A DNA stretch of 13,757 nt. It comes from Planctomycetota bacterium (lineage in GTDB: Bacteria; Planctomycetota; Planctomycetia; Pirellulales; Pirellulaceae). Under the pieces are notes generated by a model. The model was not told the DNA's origin. It was given only the letters and a program-made list of their open reading frames with translations, and did no database searches. How positions within the stretch are numbered: the stretch's first letter is position 1; each line of letters opens with the position of its first letter. Location: NCBI GenBank assembly GCA_026692885.1, contig JAPLNJ010000667.1, positions 1-13,757 on the forward strand. The letters are read 5' to 3'. Below, piece after piece: positions 1-6,283 of this stretch. Made by a program: the position numbers and the translations under genes.

Positions 1-31
1 AAATAAGTGTCAGGTGCCAAGTGATCGGCAA

Positions 32-89
32 GGCGCTAGCCGCCGGTATTACGGCCCAGTGAGTCGATCAGGAAACGGCGGCTAGCGCC
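32..89. repeat. 14-bp perfect inverted repeat downstream of the Gfo/Idh/MocA gene
   Basis: GGCGCTAGCCGCCG at 32-45 is the exact reverse complement of CGGCGGCTAGCGCC at 76-89, with a 30-nt spacer. It begins about 28 nt past the stop of the minus-strand oxidoreductase gene, so it could form a 3' stem-loop in that transcript. Only a very short T-run follows the first arm on that strand, so a classical intrinsic terminator is doubtful. The arms contain the palindrome GCTAGC. A dispersed REP-like repeat is an alternative reading. Confidence 0.7.
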
Positions 90-117
90 GTTCCGCTCAC
101 CTATTTCTCGAACGGTG

Positions 118-1488
118 CTAAACCACCTCTTCGACCACCCACGGCTGGCGATACTCCCGCCTGAAAAATCGCATGGCCTCGGGATCGTCGAGGATCTGTT
201 CGGTCTGCGGATCGATGCGCAACTTCCGGCCGCCGAGGCGGCAACTGATGTTAGCATAGTGGACCAGAAGCAGGCTGCGGTGGCCCTCTTCGATGTCGGC
301 GTTGGGTCGTTGGCGGCTCTTGACCGACTGCACGAAGTTCTCCTTGTGAGGCGCATCGGGGAAGCGGCCGTGCAGCTGTTCTTTGAGTACCGGCTGCCGA
401 TCCTTGGGCCGGATATAGACCTGCCAGCCACCGCCCATCCGGCCCACGTACATCACCCCCTGCTCGCCGTACAGTTCGATCCGCGTGGCGTTCTGCGGCC
501 AGTAGGGGAAGATGTCGCCGTTGCGAATACCGTCGTCGCTTTCGAGCATGTAGGGCGTGTAGAGCGTCTGCTCGTAGGTCATCAGCAGGTTGGGGAACTC
601 GAACGTGGCCACCTGCGTGTCGGGCGTCTCGGCGGCCCCTTGTGTGTTGAAGAGCCCGCCCACGCAATAGACGCTCCTCGGATAATCGACGCCGCAGAGC
701 CAGCGGGCCAGATCGAGCTGATGAATTCCCTGATAGGACATCTGGCCGCCAGAGTAGTCCCACAGCTTCCGCCATTGGCTATGGAGCGCCTTGTTATACT
801 TGCGCTGCGGGGCCGGTCCGTTCCACATGTCCCAGTCCAGCGTGGCGGGCGGGGCAGAGTCCGGTTCCCATTGGAAGTTGGTTTCGTGCCGTTGCTCATG
901 CACGCGGCAGAAATGGATGCGGCCCAGCTTTCCCTCTTCCAGAAACCGTTTGGCAGCGAAGTTGTAGGGAGCACTGCGGTTCTGCGTGCCGATCTGGACG
1001 ATGCGGTTGTGCTTGCGAGCGGCACGGACGGCCTGGCGTCCTTCCCAGCAATTGTGGCTCTGCGGCTTCTCGCAATAGACGTCCTTGCCGGCGCGGCAGC
1101 ACAGGATCGTCGCCAGGGCGAGCCAGTGCGGCGGGGTGGCGATCACCGCTGCGTCCACCGCAGCGTCTGTGAGCATCTCGCGGAAGTCCTGCACGCACTT
1201 GGGCCGCTGGCCTCGTTGGCGCGCCGCGTACGCCTCCGCTCGCGGTTCGTGCAACCGGCGGTCTACGTCGCAGATGTAGCCGATCTCGCAGTCGTCGCGA
1301 TCCAGAAATCCCTGGGCCAGCGAGTGGCCCCGCCCTCCGCCGACGCCGATCATCGCCAGCACCAACCGCTCGTTGGCCGGTGCCGCCCGCACGGATTGCG
1401 GATTGGCGAGAATCGTCAACCCCGCCGCCAGACCGAGAGTGGACCGATTGGCCTGCCCTAGAAAATCGCGCCGATTCAAGACACTCAT
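118..1488 (-). CDS. Tat-exported Gfo/Idh/MocA family oxidoreductase
   Basis: This 456-aa protein is a probable NAD(P)-dependent dehydrogenase acting on a sugar or polyol outside the cytoplasm. The N-terminus has a twin-arginine motif (NRRDFLG, residues 5-11), a hydrophobic stretch and an AxA-like site near residue 36. A Rossmann fold follows, with a glycine-rich turn (IGVGGGRG, about 47-54), an acidic CDVD near 73-76, and the family's EKP motif at 140-142 that contacts the cofactor. The second half (about 165-400) matches the Gfo/Idh/MocA C-terminal alpha/beta domain and includes a GIHQLDLARWL stretch where the family usually has its substrate-site histidine. Length is typical for planctomycete members. 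AAAGGAG lies about 9 nt before the ATG, which fixes the start. It is transcribed divergently from the GH32-like gene at 2263. The gene looks intact; its substrate is unknown. Confidence 0.93.
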   Translation of the reverse strand: MSVLNRRDFLGQANRSTLGLAAGLTILANPQSVRAAPANERLVLAMIGVGGGRGHSLAQGFLDRDDCEIGYICDVDRRLHEPRAEAYAARQRGQRPKCVQDFREMLTDAAVDAAVIATPPHWLALATILCCRAGKDVYCEKPQSHNCWEGRQAVRAARKHNRIVQIGTQNRSAPYNFAAKRFLEEGKLGRIHFCRVHEQRHETNFQWEPDSAPPATLDWDMWNGPAPQRKYNKALHSQWRKLWDYSGGQMSYQGIHQLDLARWLCGVDYPRSVYCVGGLFNTQGAAETPDTQVATFEFPNLLMTYEQTLYTPYMLESDDGIRNGDIFPYWPQNATRIELYGEQGVMYVGRMGGGWQVYIRPKDRQPVLKEQLHGRFPDAPHKENFVQSVKSRQRPNADIEEGHRSLLLVHYANISCRLGGRKLRIDPQTEQILDDPEAMRFFRREYRQPWVVEEVV

Positions 1489-1980
1489 GGGAAATCGCTC
1501 CTTTCACGAACGCGCCGCAGGTGAACAGGAGAAAGGGAATGGCCTGAACCTCTTCACCCACCCCCTCCGCTCACTTCTTTCGGAGAGGCCCCGACGACAC
1601 CGCTTGACGGCTCAGCCATCCTACGTGCGCGGTGTTGTCAGGGCCGCCTGCCCGTTGGCGGCTGACACGACAACAAGGACCATCGTAGCAATTCCCGGCT
1701 CAATAGAAACAGCCGTTGGCCAAGCTGACTCACGGGCGGGCTTCCCCTCAACAGCGACCAGCTTGACGTCTGGCTGCAGACGGAACCAGGCTTTCACGAG
1801 GGCGTCTACGCGGAGCCAGCGACGGCCCGCATGAGATGGCAAAGCATGAAGCTGATGCTGACGCCGCGCCCGCCGTCGCCGGGTTTCGGCCTCGGTCTGG
1901 GCTGCGCAAAATTGTATCCCAGAGAGTCCTTGCCATGGTGAGATCTGGTCCGGCTCTTGTTCCAGCTTGGCGTGTCGGGT
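1489..1980. other. Intergenic region between divergent genes, no supported gene
   Basis: This stretch lies between the start of the minus-strand oxidoreductase and the plus-strand propeller gene, so promoters for both probably fall in 1489-2262. I could not pick out convincing -35/-10 boxes. Weak open frames occur on both strands, but none has a good ribosome-binding site, a recognisable domain or a coherent composition. On the minus strand, about 1800-1925 reads GYNFAQPRPRPKPGDGG and then stops. It could be a decayed remnant or a dispersed repeat, but I cannot assign it. Confidence 0.4.
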
Positions 1981-2170
1981 CCCCATCCGGGCTTGCCCCG
2001 GTGGAATTAGGTTTCGTACACTACGTCGGCAGACGCCAGCCATGCTGTCTTTCGCCGCCTCCCGCCCGCCGCCGGAGGCGGCGGGCGAGAGGCGGCGGAA
2101 GAAGTGAGGCGATTGCAGCCCCGTGGCGTAGTCCAGAAGCCTCGCTCCACCGGGGCAAGCCCAGATGGGG
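1981..2170. repeat. 190-bp nested palindromic element with a 21-bp central hairpin
   Basis: The outer arms 1981-2005 (CCCCATCCGGGCTTGCCCCG followed by GTGGA) and 2146-2170 are reverse complements at 24 of 25 positions. Inside sits a second hairpin, with 2053-2073 pairing with 2077-2097 (20 of 21 bp) around a 3-nt GGA loop. The midpoint of the outer arms (2075.5) and that of the inner hairpin (2075) coincide, so this is one symmetric element. The intervening 45-nt flanks show partial complementarity (for example AGGTTTC against AGGCTTC and CTACGTC against CTACGCC). It ends about 92 bp before the ATG at 2263. It may be a non-autonomous MITE-like or REP/BIME-type element. No T-tract follows, so an intrinsic terminator is unlikely. 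Confidence 0.75.
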
Positions 2171-2262
2171 GCGGAACGAAAACAGGACGATCCGTTTGAC
2201 GCCCGACTCCCCAGTTTTGCGAGGCCCAGCCCCGGTCTGCCTGAGTTCTAGGAGAAGCACTC

Positions 2263-3936
2263 ATGAAGGTCACCTGTTTTCGCCGTTTCGTACCGCTTTT
2301 CGGGGTGGCACTGCTCGCGGCCTGGCCGCTGTCGGCCGCCGAAGAACCGGCGGGTGAAGTGCTCTACAACGGCATCCGCTTGCCAGTCCGCTGGCCGCCG
2401 GGGGCACCACTGAATCGGGAGCCAATGCCGGTGCCCTACCTGAAGTCACCGCCCGAGGTGATTCCGATCGACGTCGGCCGCCAACTGTTCGTCGACGATT
2501 TCCTGATTCAGGAGACCACGCTGCGCAGAATCTTCCATCAGCCTGAAGCGTGGGCCGGCAACCCGATCTTGACGCCCGATCAGCCCTGGGAAAAGCAGGG
2601 CAAGGCGCCTGCGGCCATGGTCTTCAGCGACGGCGTGTGGTGGGATCCACTGGCCGGGAAGTTCCGCCTGTGGTACATGGGCGGCCTGTTCAGCGCGACC
2701 TGCTATGCCGAGTCCTCGGACGGTCTGCAATGGCGCAAGCCACCGCTGGATCTCGAACCGGGGACCAATGTCGTGGTCCGAGCGGGCCGCGACTCCAGCA
2801 CCGTCTGGCTCGATCACAGCGAGCAGGATGTCAGTCGCCGCTTCAAGATGTTGATGATCTCGGGGTTCCAGTACGTGCTGCGCGAATCGGCGGATGGCGT
2901 TTACTGGTCAGCCCCGGTGGCGGTGTCGCCGAAGGTCGGCGATCGCAGCACGATCTTCTACAATCCCTTCCGGAAGGTCTGGGTGCTGAGCATGCGCAAC
3001 TGGGCCACTCCCCGCGCGCGGAAGTATCGCGAACATCCCGACTTGCCCAAAGCCTTGCAGTGGAGCAGCGGCGACGTGGTTTCATGGGTCGGCGCCGATC
3101 GGCTGGATCCTCACAACCCTACGCCCGAGTTCCAGGCCATCGAACCCCAACTGTACAACCTCGACGCGGTGGCCTACGAAAGCGTCCTGCTGGGGTTGTT
3201 CTCCATTTGGCAGGGTCCCGAAAACGGCATCTGCAACAAGCTGAAGATCCACAAGCGCAACGAGGTCCTCACGGGTTTCAGCCGCGACGGGTTCCACTGG
3301 GACCGGCCGGACCGGCGTCCCTTCCTCCCGGTGAACCCGGTTCAGGGCGCCTGGAATTGGGGCAACGTGCAGTCAGCCGGCGGGTGCTGTCTGGTGGTCG
3401 GCGACAAGCTCTATTTCTACCACAGCGGCCGTGCTCTGGCGGTTGGTTTCTGGGACGGCAACGCCAACACGGGCCTGGCGATCTTACGACGCGACGGCTT
3501 CGCGTCGATGGACGCCGACGTGGCCGCCGGCACTCTCGCGACCCGTCCGCTCACGTTCCGCGGGAAACACCTCTTCGTCAACGCCGCCGTGCGGGGCCAA
3601 CTTCAGGTGGAAGTGCTCGACCGGCAGGGCGCTGTGATCGCCCCCTTCAGCCTGGAGAACTGTGTGCCGCTGACGGCCGATAAGACGCTGGTGGAAGTCA
3701 AGTTCCGCGGCGTGGAAGACCTCGCCGCGCTGGCCGGCAAGCCGGTTCGCCTGCGTTTCGTGCTTCGCAGTGGCGCGCTCTACTCTTTCTGGATCAGCCC
3801 GGATGCCAAGGGGGCCAGCCACGGGTACGTCGCCGCTGGCGGTCCGGGGTTTACCGGTGCGGTTGACGACGTCGGCTCGGCCGCCTACGCCGCAGCCGAG
3901 AAGCTCGCAGCTCCCAGGAAAGCGGCCGCGCCTTGA
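2263..3936 (+). CDS. Secreted GH32-like five-bladed beta-propeller protein
   Basis: This 557-aa protein is a probable extracytoplasmic glycoside hydrolase or glycan-binding propeller. A Sec signal peptide spans about residues 1-26 (basic KVTCFRR, hydrophobic core, LSAAEE). The mature protein starts with a short domain (VLYNGIRLPVRWPP, then EPMPVPYL), followed by a strongly conserved IDVGRQLFVDDFLI block (69-82). Propeller-like repeats run to about 420 and include FYNPFRKVW, a GFSRDGFHWDRPDRR segment (about 337-352) and LRRDGFASMDA (about 408-418). A C-terminal beta-sandwich (about 425-540) resembles the C-terminal module of GH32-type enzymes. The start is supported by AGGAG 8 nt upstream. It is clearly paralogous to the C-terminal module encoded at 6284-7905, sharing many blocks. 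The gene looks full length. It converges with the LRR fragment 23 bp downstream. The fold is fairly sure; the substrate and even catalysis are not. Confidence 0.88.
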   Translation: MKVTCFRRFVPLFGVALLAAWPLSAAEEPAGEVLYNGIRLPVRWPPGAPLNREPMPVPYLKSPPEVIPIDVGRQLFVDDFLIQETTLRRIFHQPEAWAGNPILTPDQPWEKQGKAPAAMVFSDGVWWDPLAGKFRLWYMGGLFSATCYAESSDGLQWRKPPLDLEPGTNVVVRAGRDSSTVWLDHSEQDVSRRFKMLMISGFQYVLRESADGVYWSAPVAVSPKVGDRSTIFYNPFRKVWVLSMRNWATPRARKYREHPDLPKALQWSSGDVVSWVGADRLDPHNPTPEFQAIEPQLYNLDAVAYESVLLGLFSIWQGPENGICNKLKIHKRNEVLTGFSRDGFHWDRPDRRPFLPVNPVQGAWNWGNVQSAGGCCLVVGDKLYFYHSGRALAVGFWDGNANTGLAILRRDGFASMDADVAAGTLATRPLTFRGKHLFVNAAVRGQLQVEVLDRQGAVIAPFSLENCVPLTADKTLVEVKFRGVEDLAALAGKPVRLRFVLRSGALYSFWISPDAKGASHGYVAAGGPGFTGAVDDVGSAAYAAAEKLAAPRKAAAP

Positions 3937-3959
3937 CGGCGGCCTGGGAACCGAAGGTG

Positions 3960-4472
3960 CTATCGCTCGTCGGGGGGGTCGATTTGGACATCTTCTATAT
4001 AGCCCTCGCGCAAGAGAGGTGAATCGTTCAGTCGGGCCAGACTCTCCTTGTCAGTTGTCAGGTGGATCAGCCTGCGTTGAACCAACTGCGGAAACGTACC
4101 ATTGGTCGTCAAGCGGCACTTCGTCGGTTGAAGCTCCGAAGGCGGACCACGGAACAGGAGGCTACGGAGCTTCGGACAATCAGCGAGCGTGATCTCGGTA
4201 ACGGGAAGCTTCGATTCCACAACATCAACCATCAAGTATCGCAGATTCGGGACGCTGCGAACGGCCAGACGGCAGATACCCAGCTTGCGACTACCTCCGT
4301 AGCCCACGTGAACCGTGGTTAGGTTGGGCGCGCCGTCGATCTCCAACTCGTCCAGCCGACCGGGTCCGACGAGGAATTGTCGCACGCCGGTCCGCTTCGT
4401 TAGACGCGTCCGACTTCGAGCTCCTGCAATGCCGTTGCCATTGACGTGCTCATGACGCGTTCCTTGGTGCAA
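3960..4472 (-). pseudogene. Leucine-rich-repeat protein, C-terminal fragment
   Basis: The open frame gives 170 aa from a TTG. The recognisable part runs from about residue 30 to 170. Three LRR-like units show the L-x-x-L-x-L pattern with an N/D-C/A-P consensus: LDELEIDGAPNLTTVHV (40-56), ICRLAVRSVPNLRYLMVD (66-83) and VTEITLADCPKLRSLLF (91-107). Then comes a non-repeat tail ending at a stop 23 bp from the convergent propeller gene. Residues 1-29 look unlike an LRR protein, and the TTG has no clear ribosome-binding site. I infer that the original N-terminus has been lost or frameshifted. Planctomycetes carry many such intracellular LRR proteins, often serving as interaction scaffolds. Whether this fragment is expressed is unknown. 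Confidence 0.55.
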
Positions 4473-4562
4473 GTCGCTGATTCGTCCACCTCTTGATCTT
4501 ATTGCCGTGGGGAGCGTACTGCCAGTCCGACAGCCAGCCCGTCCAAGGCCCCCGGGTCAATC
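4400..4562 (-). pseudogene. Two tiny coupled coding remnants joined by an ATGA overlap
   Basis: On the minus strand an open frame from about 4562 ends at a TGA (4450-4452) and reads GPWTGWLSDWQYAPHGNKIK near its middle, which looks like the C-terminal end of a real, tryptophan-rich protein. Its stop overlaps an ATG (4451-4453) in an ATGA junction typical of translationally coupled genes. The downstream frame reads MSTSMATALQELEVGRV and stops at 4400-4402. An AAGGAA sits about 6 nt before this ATG. The LRR fragment continues in another frame just beyond. I read this as a gene end plus the next gene's beginning, both cut down by decay. No family can be named. Confidence 0.35.
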
Positions 4563-4612
4563 ATCGCGCAACCCAAGCCCGGATTTGGGGCCGTCAGATG
4601 CTCGTGACCCGT

Positions 4613-4715
4613 TTATTCCTGCAGCTTGCGGATCTCCTTGCTTGACAGGGCTCGGTTCCAGACCTGCACAGAACAACGACCGTGGGCTGTGCCGGCGTCG
4701 AGGAGTCACGGCGTC
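4613..4715 (-). pseudogene. LamG-domain C-terminal remnant
   Basis: The minus strand reads LLDAGTAHGRCSVQVWNRAL, then SSKEIRKLQE and a stop. The V-W-N-R-A-L-S-x-x-E-I pattern is the signature last strand and helix of LamG/concanavalin A-like lectin domains, here with the natural C-terminal stop. Upstream the frame hits a TGA near 4716, so the rest of the domain (normally about 150 residues plus any preceding protein) is missing. It lies head-on against the plus-strand remnant that starts at about 4682. A second LamG remnant lies at 5314-5620. Confidence 0.55.
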
Positions 4716-4909
4716 AATACGAATCGCAGTCCACCCCGTTGCGAAAACTTGTATACCATATCGAACAGGTGCGACGGCACGGTGTCCGCCAGATGCCGAT
4801 CCGCGAGGCGTTGCAGAAGCTTCCAGGAGACTCGACACCGTTGGTCGCGCTTGAAGCGGGGTATCGAACACAATTGCGCCTGCAGCGAGACAAGGAGACC
4901 AAGCGATGA
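4682..4909 (+). pseudogene. C-terminal fragment of an unrecognised protein
   Basis: Seventy-five codons are open here from a GTG without a clear ribosome-binding site. The translation is charged and probably helical (KLVYHIEQVRRHGVRQMP near 27-44, ending LQRDKETKR). Its TGA overlaps the ATG of the following signal-peptide ORF (ATGA at 4906-4909), which is the arrangement of genuinely coupled genes and the main reason to list it. The VGCAG at the beginning resembles a lipobox, but no hydrophobic stretch precedes it. The region before it overlaps a LamG remnant on the other strand, so the true N-terminus appears lost. Function is unknown. Confidence 0.35.
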
Positions 4910-5249
4910 GAGGGCGACTCCGGGGTGATCGGTTCACGGCGACCCTGTGCCTGACGCTGTGCGGCAGCGCGTTACTCGGCCAAGCCGGCGGAGAAGAGGT
5001 CGTGATCCCGGCGCGAAATTGCAGCGCGCGGTCGCCCAATGTGAAGCCGGCCGACCCGGCTTGGGATGACCTGATGGTCTGCCCGACGAACTGCTGAAGC
5101 TTTCCAACTGGGTAGACACCAACGCGCAGTACTACGGCTCCTACTTTGGCCGACGGAATGTGAAGGACCAGGGACATCCGCACTTCAGGCCGGTGCCCTC
5201 CTGGGAGTCGGCCATCGGCATTCCGCCCGTGCCGGAGGAGCAGCGGTAG
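4906..5249 (+). pseudogene. Secreted-protein remnant: signal peptide joined to a C-terminus with a WVDxNxxYYG motif
   Basis: The first 63 codons encode a good Sec signal (MRGRLRGDRF, hydrophobic TLCLTLCGSALLG, cleavage near QAGG) followed by a short mature stretch, then stop at 5095-5097. In another frame, DGLPDELLKLSNWVDTNAQY continues from about 5070, followed by YGSYFGRRN and HPHFRPVPSWESAIG, with a stop at 5247-5249. W-[IV]-D-x-N-x-x-[FY]-Y-G ends like this are typical of large secreted planctomycete proteins, including ones named after the hydrazine synthase alpha-subunit middle domain. That family link is from memory and not certain. Such proteins have several hundred residues, so the middle appears deleted and the reading frame broken at the join (about 5060-5075). 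The start overlaps the stop of the preceding fragment (ATGA). Confidence 0.6.
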
Positions 5250-5256
5250 CGAGGGA

Positions 5257-5271
5257 GCTGTCGAAGACAGC
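5257..5271. other. Small perfect hairpin after the 4906-5249 remnant
   Basis: GCTGTC-GAA-GACAGC forms a 6-bp stem with a 3-nt loop, starting 8 nt after the stop at 5249. No T-run follows, so it is at best a weak transcript end or a chance hairpin. Confidence 0.3.
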
Positions 5272-5313
5272 GTGAGGCAGCCGCGAAGGTCTTCCTGGCA
5301 AACTTGGCAATTC

Positions 5314-5620
5314 TCATTTCAGGCCGACGATCTCGTCGACGGAAAGTGCCCGATTCCAAACGCGGATATCTCGAACGACAGAAGGCGGCGGGCCCTGCGG
5401 ATCTTGGCTGGAAGGGAAGCCGTCGCCGAGGACCACAGTCGCGTGGCGGGCCATCGACGTGAAGCGAGAAGGCAATCGTGACCTCGTTGCTGACATTGAG
5501 CGCCGAGGAATGAGGAATCTCCGTCGGCCGATGCACCTCCTCCTGGTGCGTAAGAAGGGGCTCGCGCTGGCCAGCCAACAGCACCATCTCAACCGGCGCA
5601 ACGATGTCCGAGCCAATACG
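5314..5620 (-). pseudogene. LamG-domain remnant with frameshift and missing middle
   Basis: In one frame the minus strand reads EIPHSSALNVSNEVTIAFSL then HVDG (ending about 5452), matching the first strands of a LamG jelly roll. After a frame change at about 5440-5458 it reads TVVLGDGFPSSQDPQG and VVRDIRVWNRALSVDEIVGL with a natural stop at 5314-5316. That is the last strand and helix of the domain. Together the two parts cover only about 65-70 residues of a domain that usually needs about 150, so the central strands are absent. It lies just downstream of the FAD oxidoreductase remnant on the same strand, so the two may once have been consecutive genes. Confidence 0.6.
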
Positions 5621-5640
5621 CTTCGCGCAGCGATGCGGCG

Positions 5641-5988
5641 CTACGGCACGATTGCACCGTGCTGGACCAGCAGGTTCTTCAGTTTCTGCAGCGGCACACG
5701 GTGGGGCCCGCCTTGGCCGTGCGTAACCAAGGCCGCGGCGGCACCGGCGGCCTGCCCCATGGCCATGCAGGAAGCCTGCACGCGTAGGGCGCTGTTGGCC
5801 AGCAGCGTGCTCGCGCCCGCACGGCCGGCCTGGATCGCGGCAATGGTCCCCGCCGTTCCGCCGCCGACCACGAGCACATCGGTCTCCACGCGGGTTTCCG
5901 CCGGCTCCGCCCCGCGCGTCGCACACGGCCCCGCAACCCACAATCCCGTTCCCACAGCGGTAGCCTTGAGTAGTTCCCGTCGTCGCAT
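5641..5988 (-). pseudogene. FAD-dependent oxidoreductase reduced to its N- and C-terminal ends
   Basis: The 115-aa frame starts at the ATG at 5986-5988, chosen over an ATG 10 codons upstream because GGAG lies 8 nt before it and a twin-arginine-like start (MRRRELLKATAVG) follows. Residues 36-60 are a dinucleotide-binding fold (TDVLVVGGGTAGTIAAIQAG). The sequence then passes directly at about residues 61-66 into ANSALRVQASCMAMGQAAGA, which belongs near the C-terminus of the FAD_oxidored family, and ends NLLVQHGAIVP. Full-length members are roughly 430-500 aa, so about 300 or more residues are missing in frame. The product keeps the export signal and the nucleotide-binding loop but lacks the substrate domain, so it is very unlikely to work as an oxidoreductase. 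Confidence 0.75.
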
Positions 5989-6067
5989 GGTCAATGCTCC
6001 GTCAGTAGGTTCATCCAATAGGAATTTGCAATACTGGTGAGTCTGGGACGGCTAGGATGAAGATCGC

Positions 6068-6151
6068 CCTGATCTTTCGCCCTAATCTTCCTCCGGCTGC
6101 AAGGGAATGGAGGGAGAGATTAGGGGGAAAGATTAAGGCGAAAGATTAGGG
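6068..6151. repeat. 23-bp inverted repeat built from AGATTAGGGCGAA-like units
   Basis: CCCTGATCTTTCGCCCTAAT extended by CTT (6068-6090) and the segment 6129-6151 are reverse complements at 21 of 23 positions, with a 38-nt spacer. The right half consists of successive 12- to 13-nt units (AGATTAGGGGGAA, AGATTAAGGCGAA, AGATTAGGG from about 6118), so the array is both tandem and inverted. The same 16-mer CCCTAATCTTTCGCCT returns at 13742-13757. It lies between the FAD remnant (upstream side, minus strand) and the 3' end of the large glycosidase block. Confidence 0.75.
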
Positions 6152-6193
6152 TCCCGGTGCGGCCGGTTAAGTTCACTCCTACGAGCTATGTTG

Positions 6194-6264
6194 GCCACAA
6201 GAAACACGAAGAGCCACAAGAAGGAGAAGAGTTCTTCTTCGTGCCCTCTTGTGCTCTTTGTGGC
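6194..6264. repeat. Imperfect ~30-bp inverted repeat of CACAAGAAG-type units, possible 3' stem-loop
   Basis: The left arm 6194-6223 (GCCACAAGAAACACGAAGAG, then CCACAAGAAG) pairs imperfectly with 6235-6264 (ending GTGCTCTTTGTGGC) around a loop of about 11 nt. Each arm is made of related purine-rich units. It begins 20 nt beyond the stop of the minus-strand GH32-like frame, so it could act as a transcript end or mRNA-stabilising stem. Similar purine-rich repeats are common between genes in planctomycete-type genomes (recollection, not a search). Open frames reading across it on both strands are an effect of the repeat composition. Confidence 0.65.
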
Positions 6265-6283
6265 TATCCCTCCCGTGTATCTT

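Noticed and set aside
115..1461. Long plus-strand open frame (448 codons) opposite the Gfo/Idh/MocA gene
   Set aside because: It mirrors the minus-strand gene codon by codon, has no ribosome-binding site or domain, and the minus strand has a Tat signal, a Rossmann motif and EKP.
1621..2043. Minus-strand 140-codon open frame in the divergent intergenic region
   Set aside because: No ribosome-binding site, runs into the palindromic element, and mixes arginine-rich low-sense sequence with a short hydrophobic end. No family was recognised.
2053..2097. Central hairpin as a rho-independent terminator
   Set aside because: The stem is strong, but no T-tract follows on either strand and it is concentric with a larger inverted repeat, which fits a repeat element better.
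2007..2273. Minus-strand open frames across the palindrome
   Set aside because: Their proline/arginine-rich translation comes from the GC-rich hairpin, and they overlap the start of the well-supported propeller gene.
3937..3959. Bidirectional terminator between the convergent genes
   Set aside because: The 23-bp gap contains no stem with a flanking T-run.
5459..6040. 193-codon plus-strand open frame opposite the FAD remnant
   Set aside because: The minus strand carries the coherent dinucleotide-binding motif and the ribosome-binding site; the plus-strand translation has no recognisable feature.
6068..6151. Riboswitch or CRISPR-like array
   Set aside because: The units are only 12-13 nt with no unique spacers, and no riboswitch consensus is visible.
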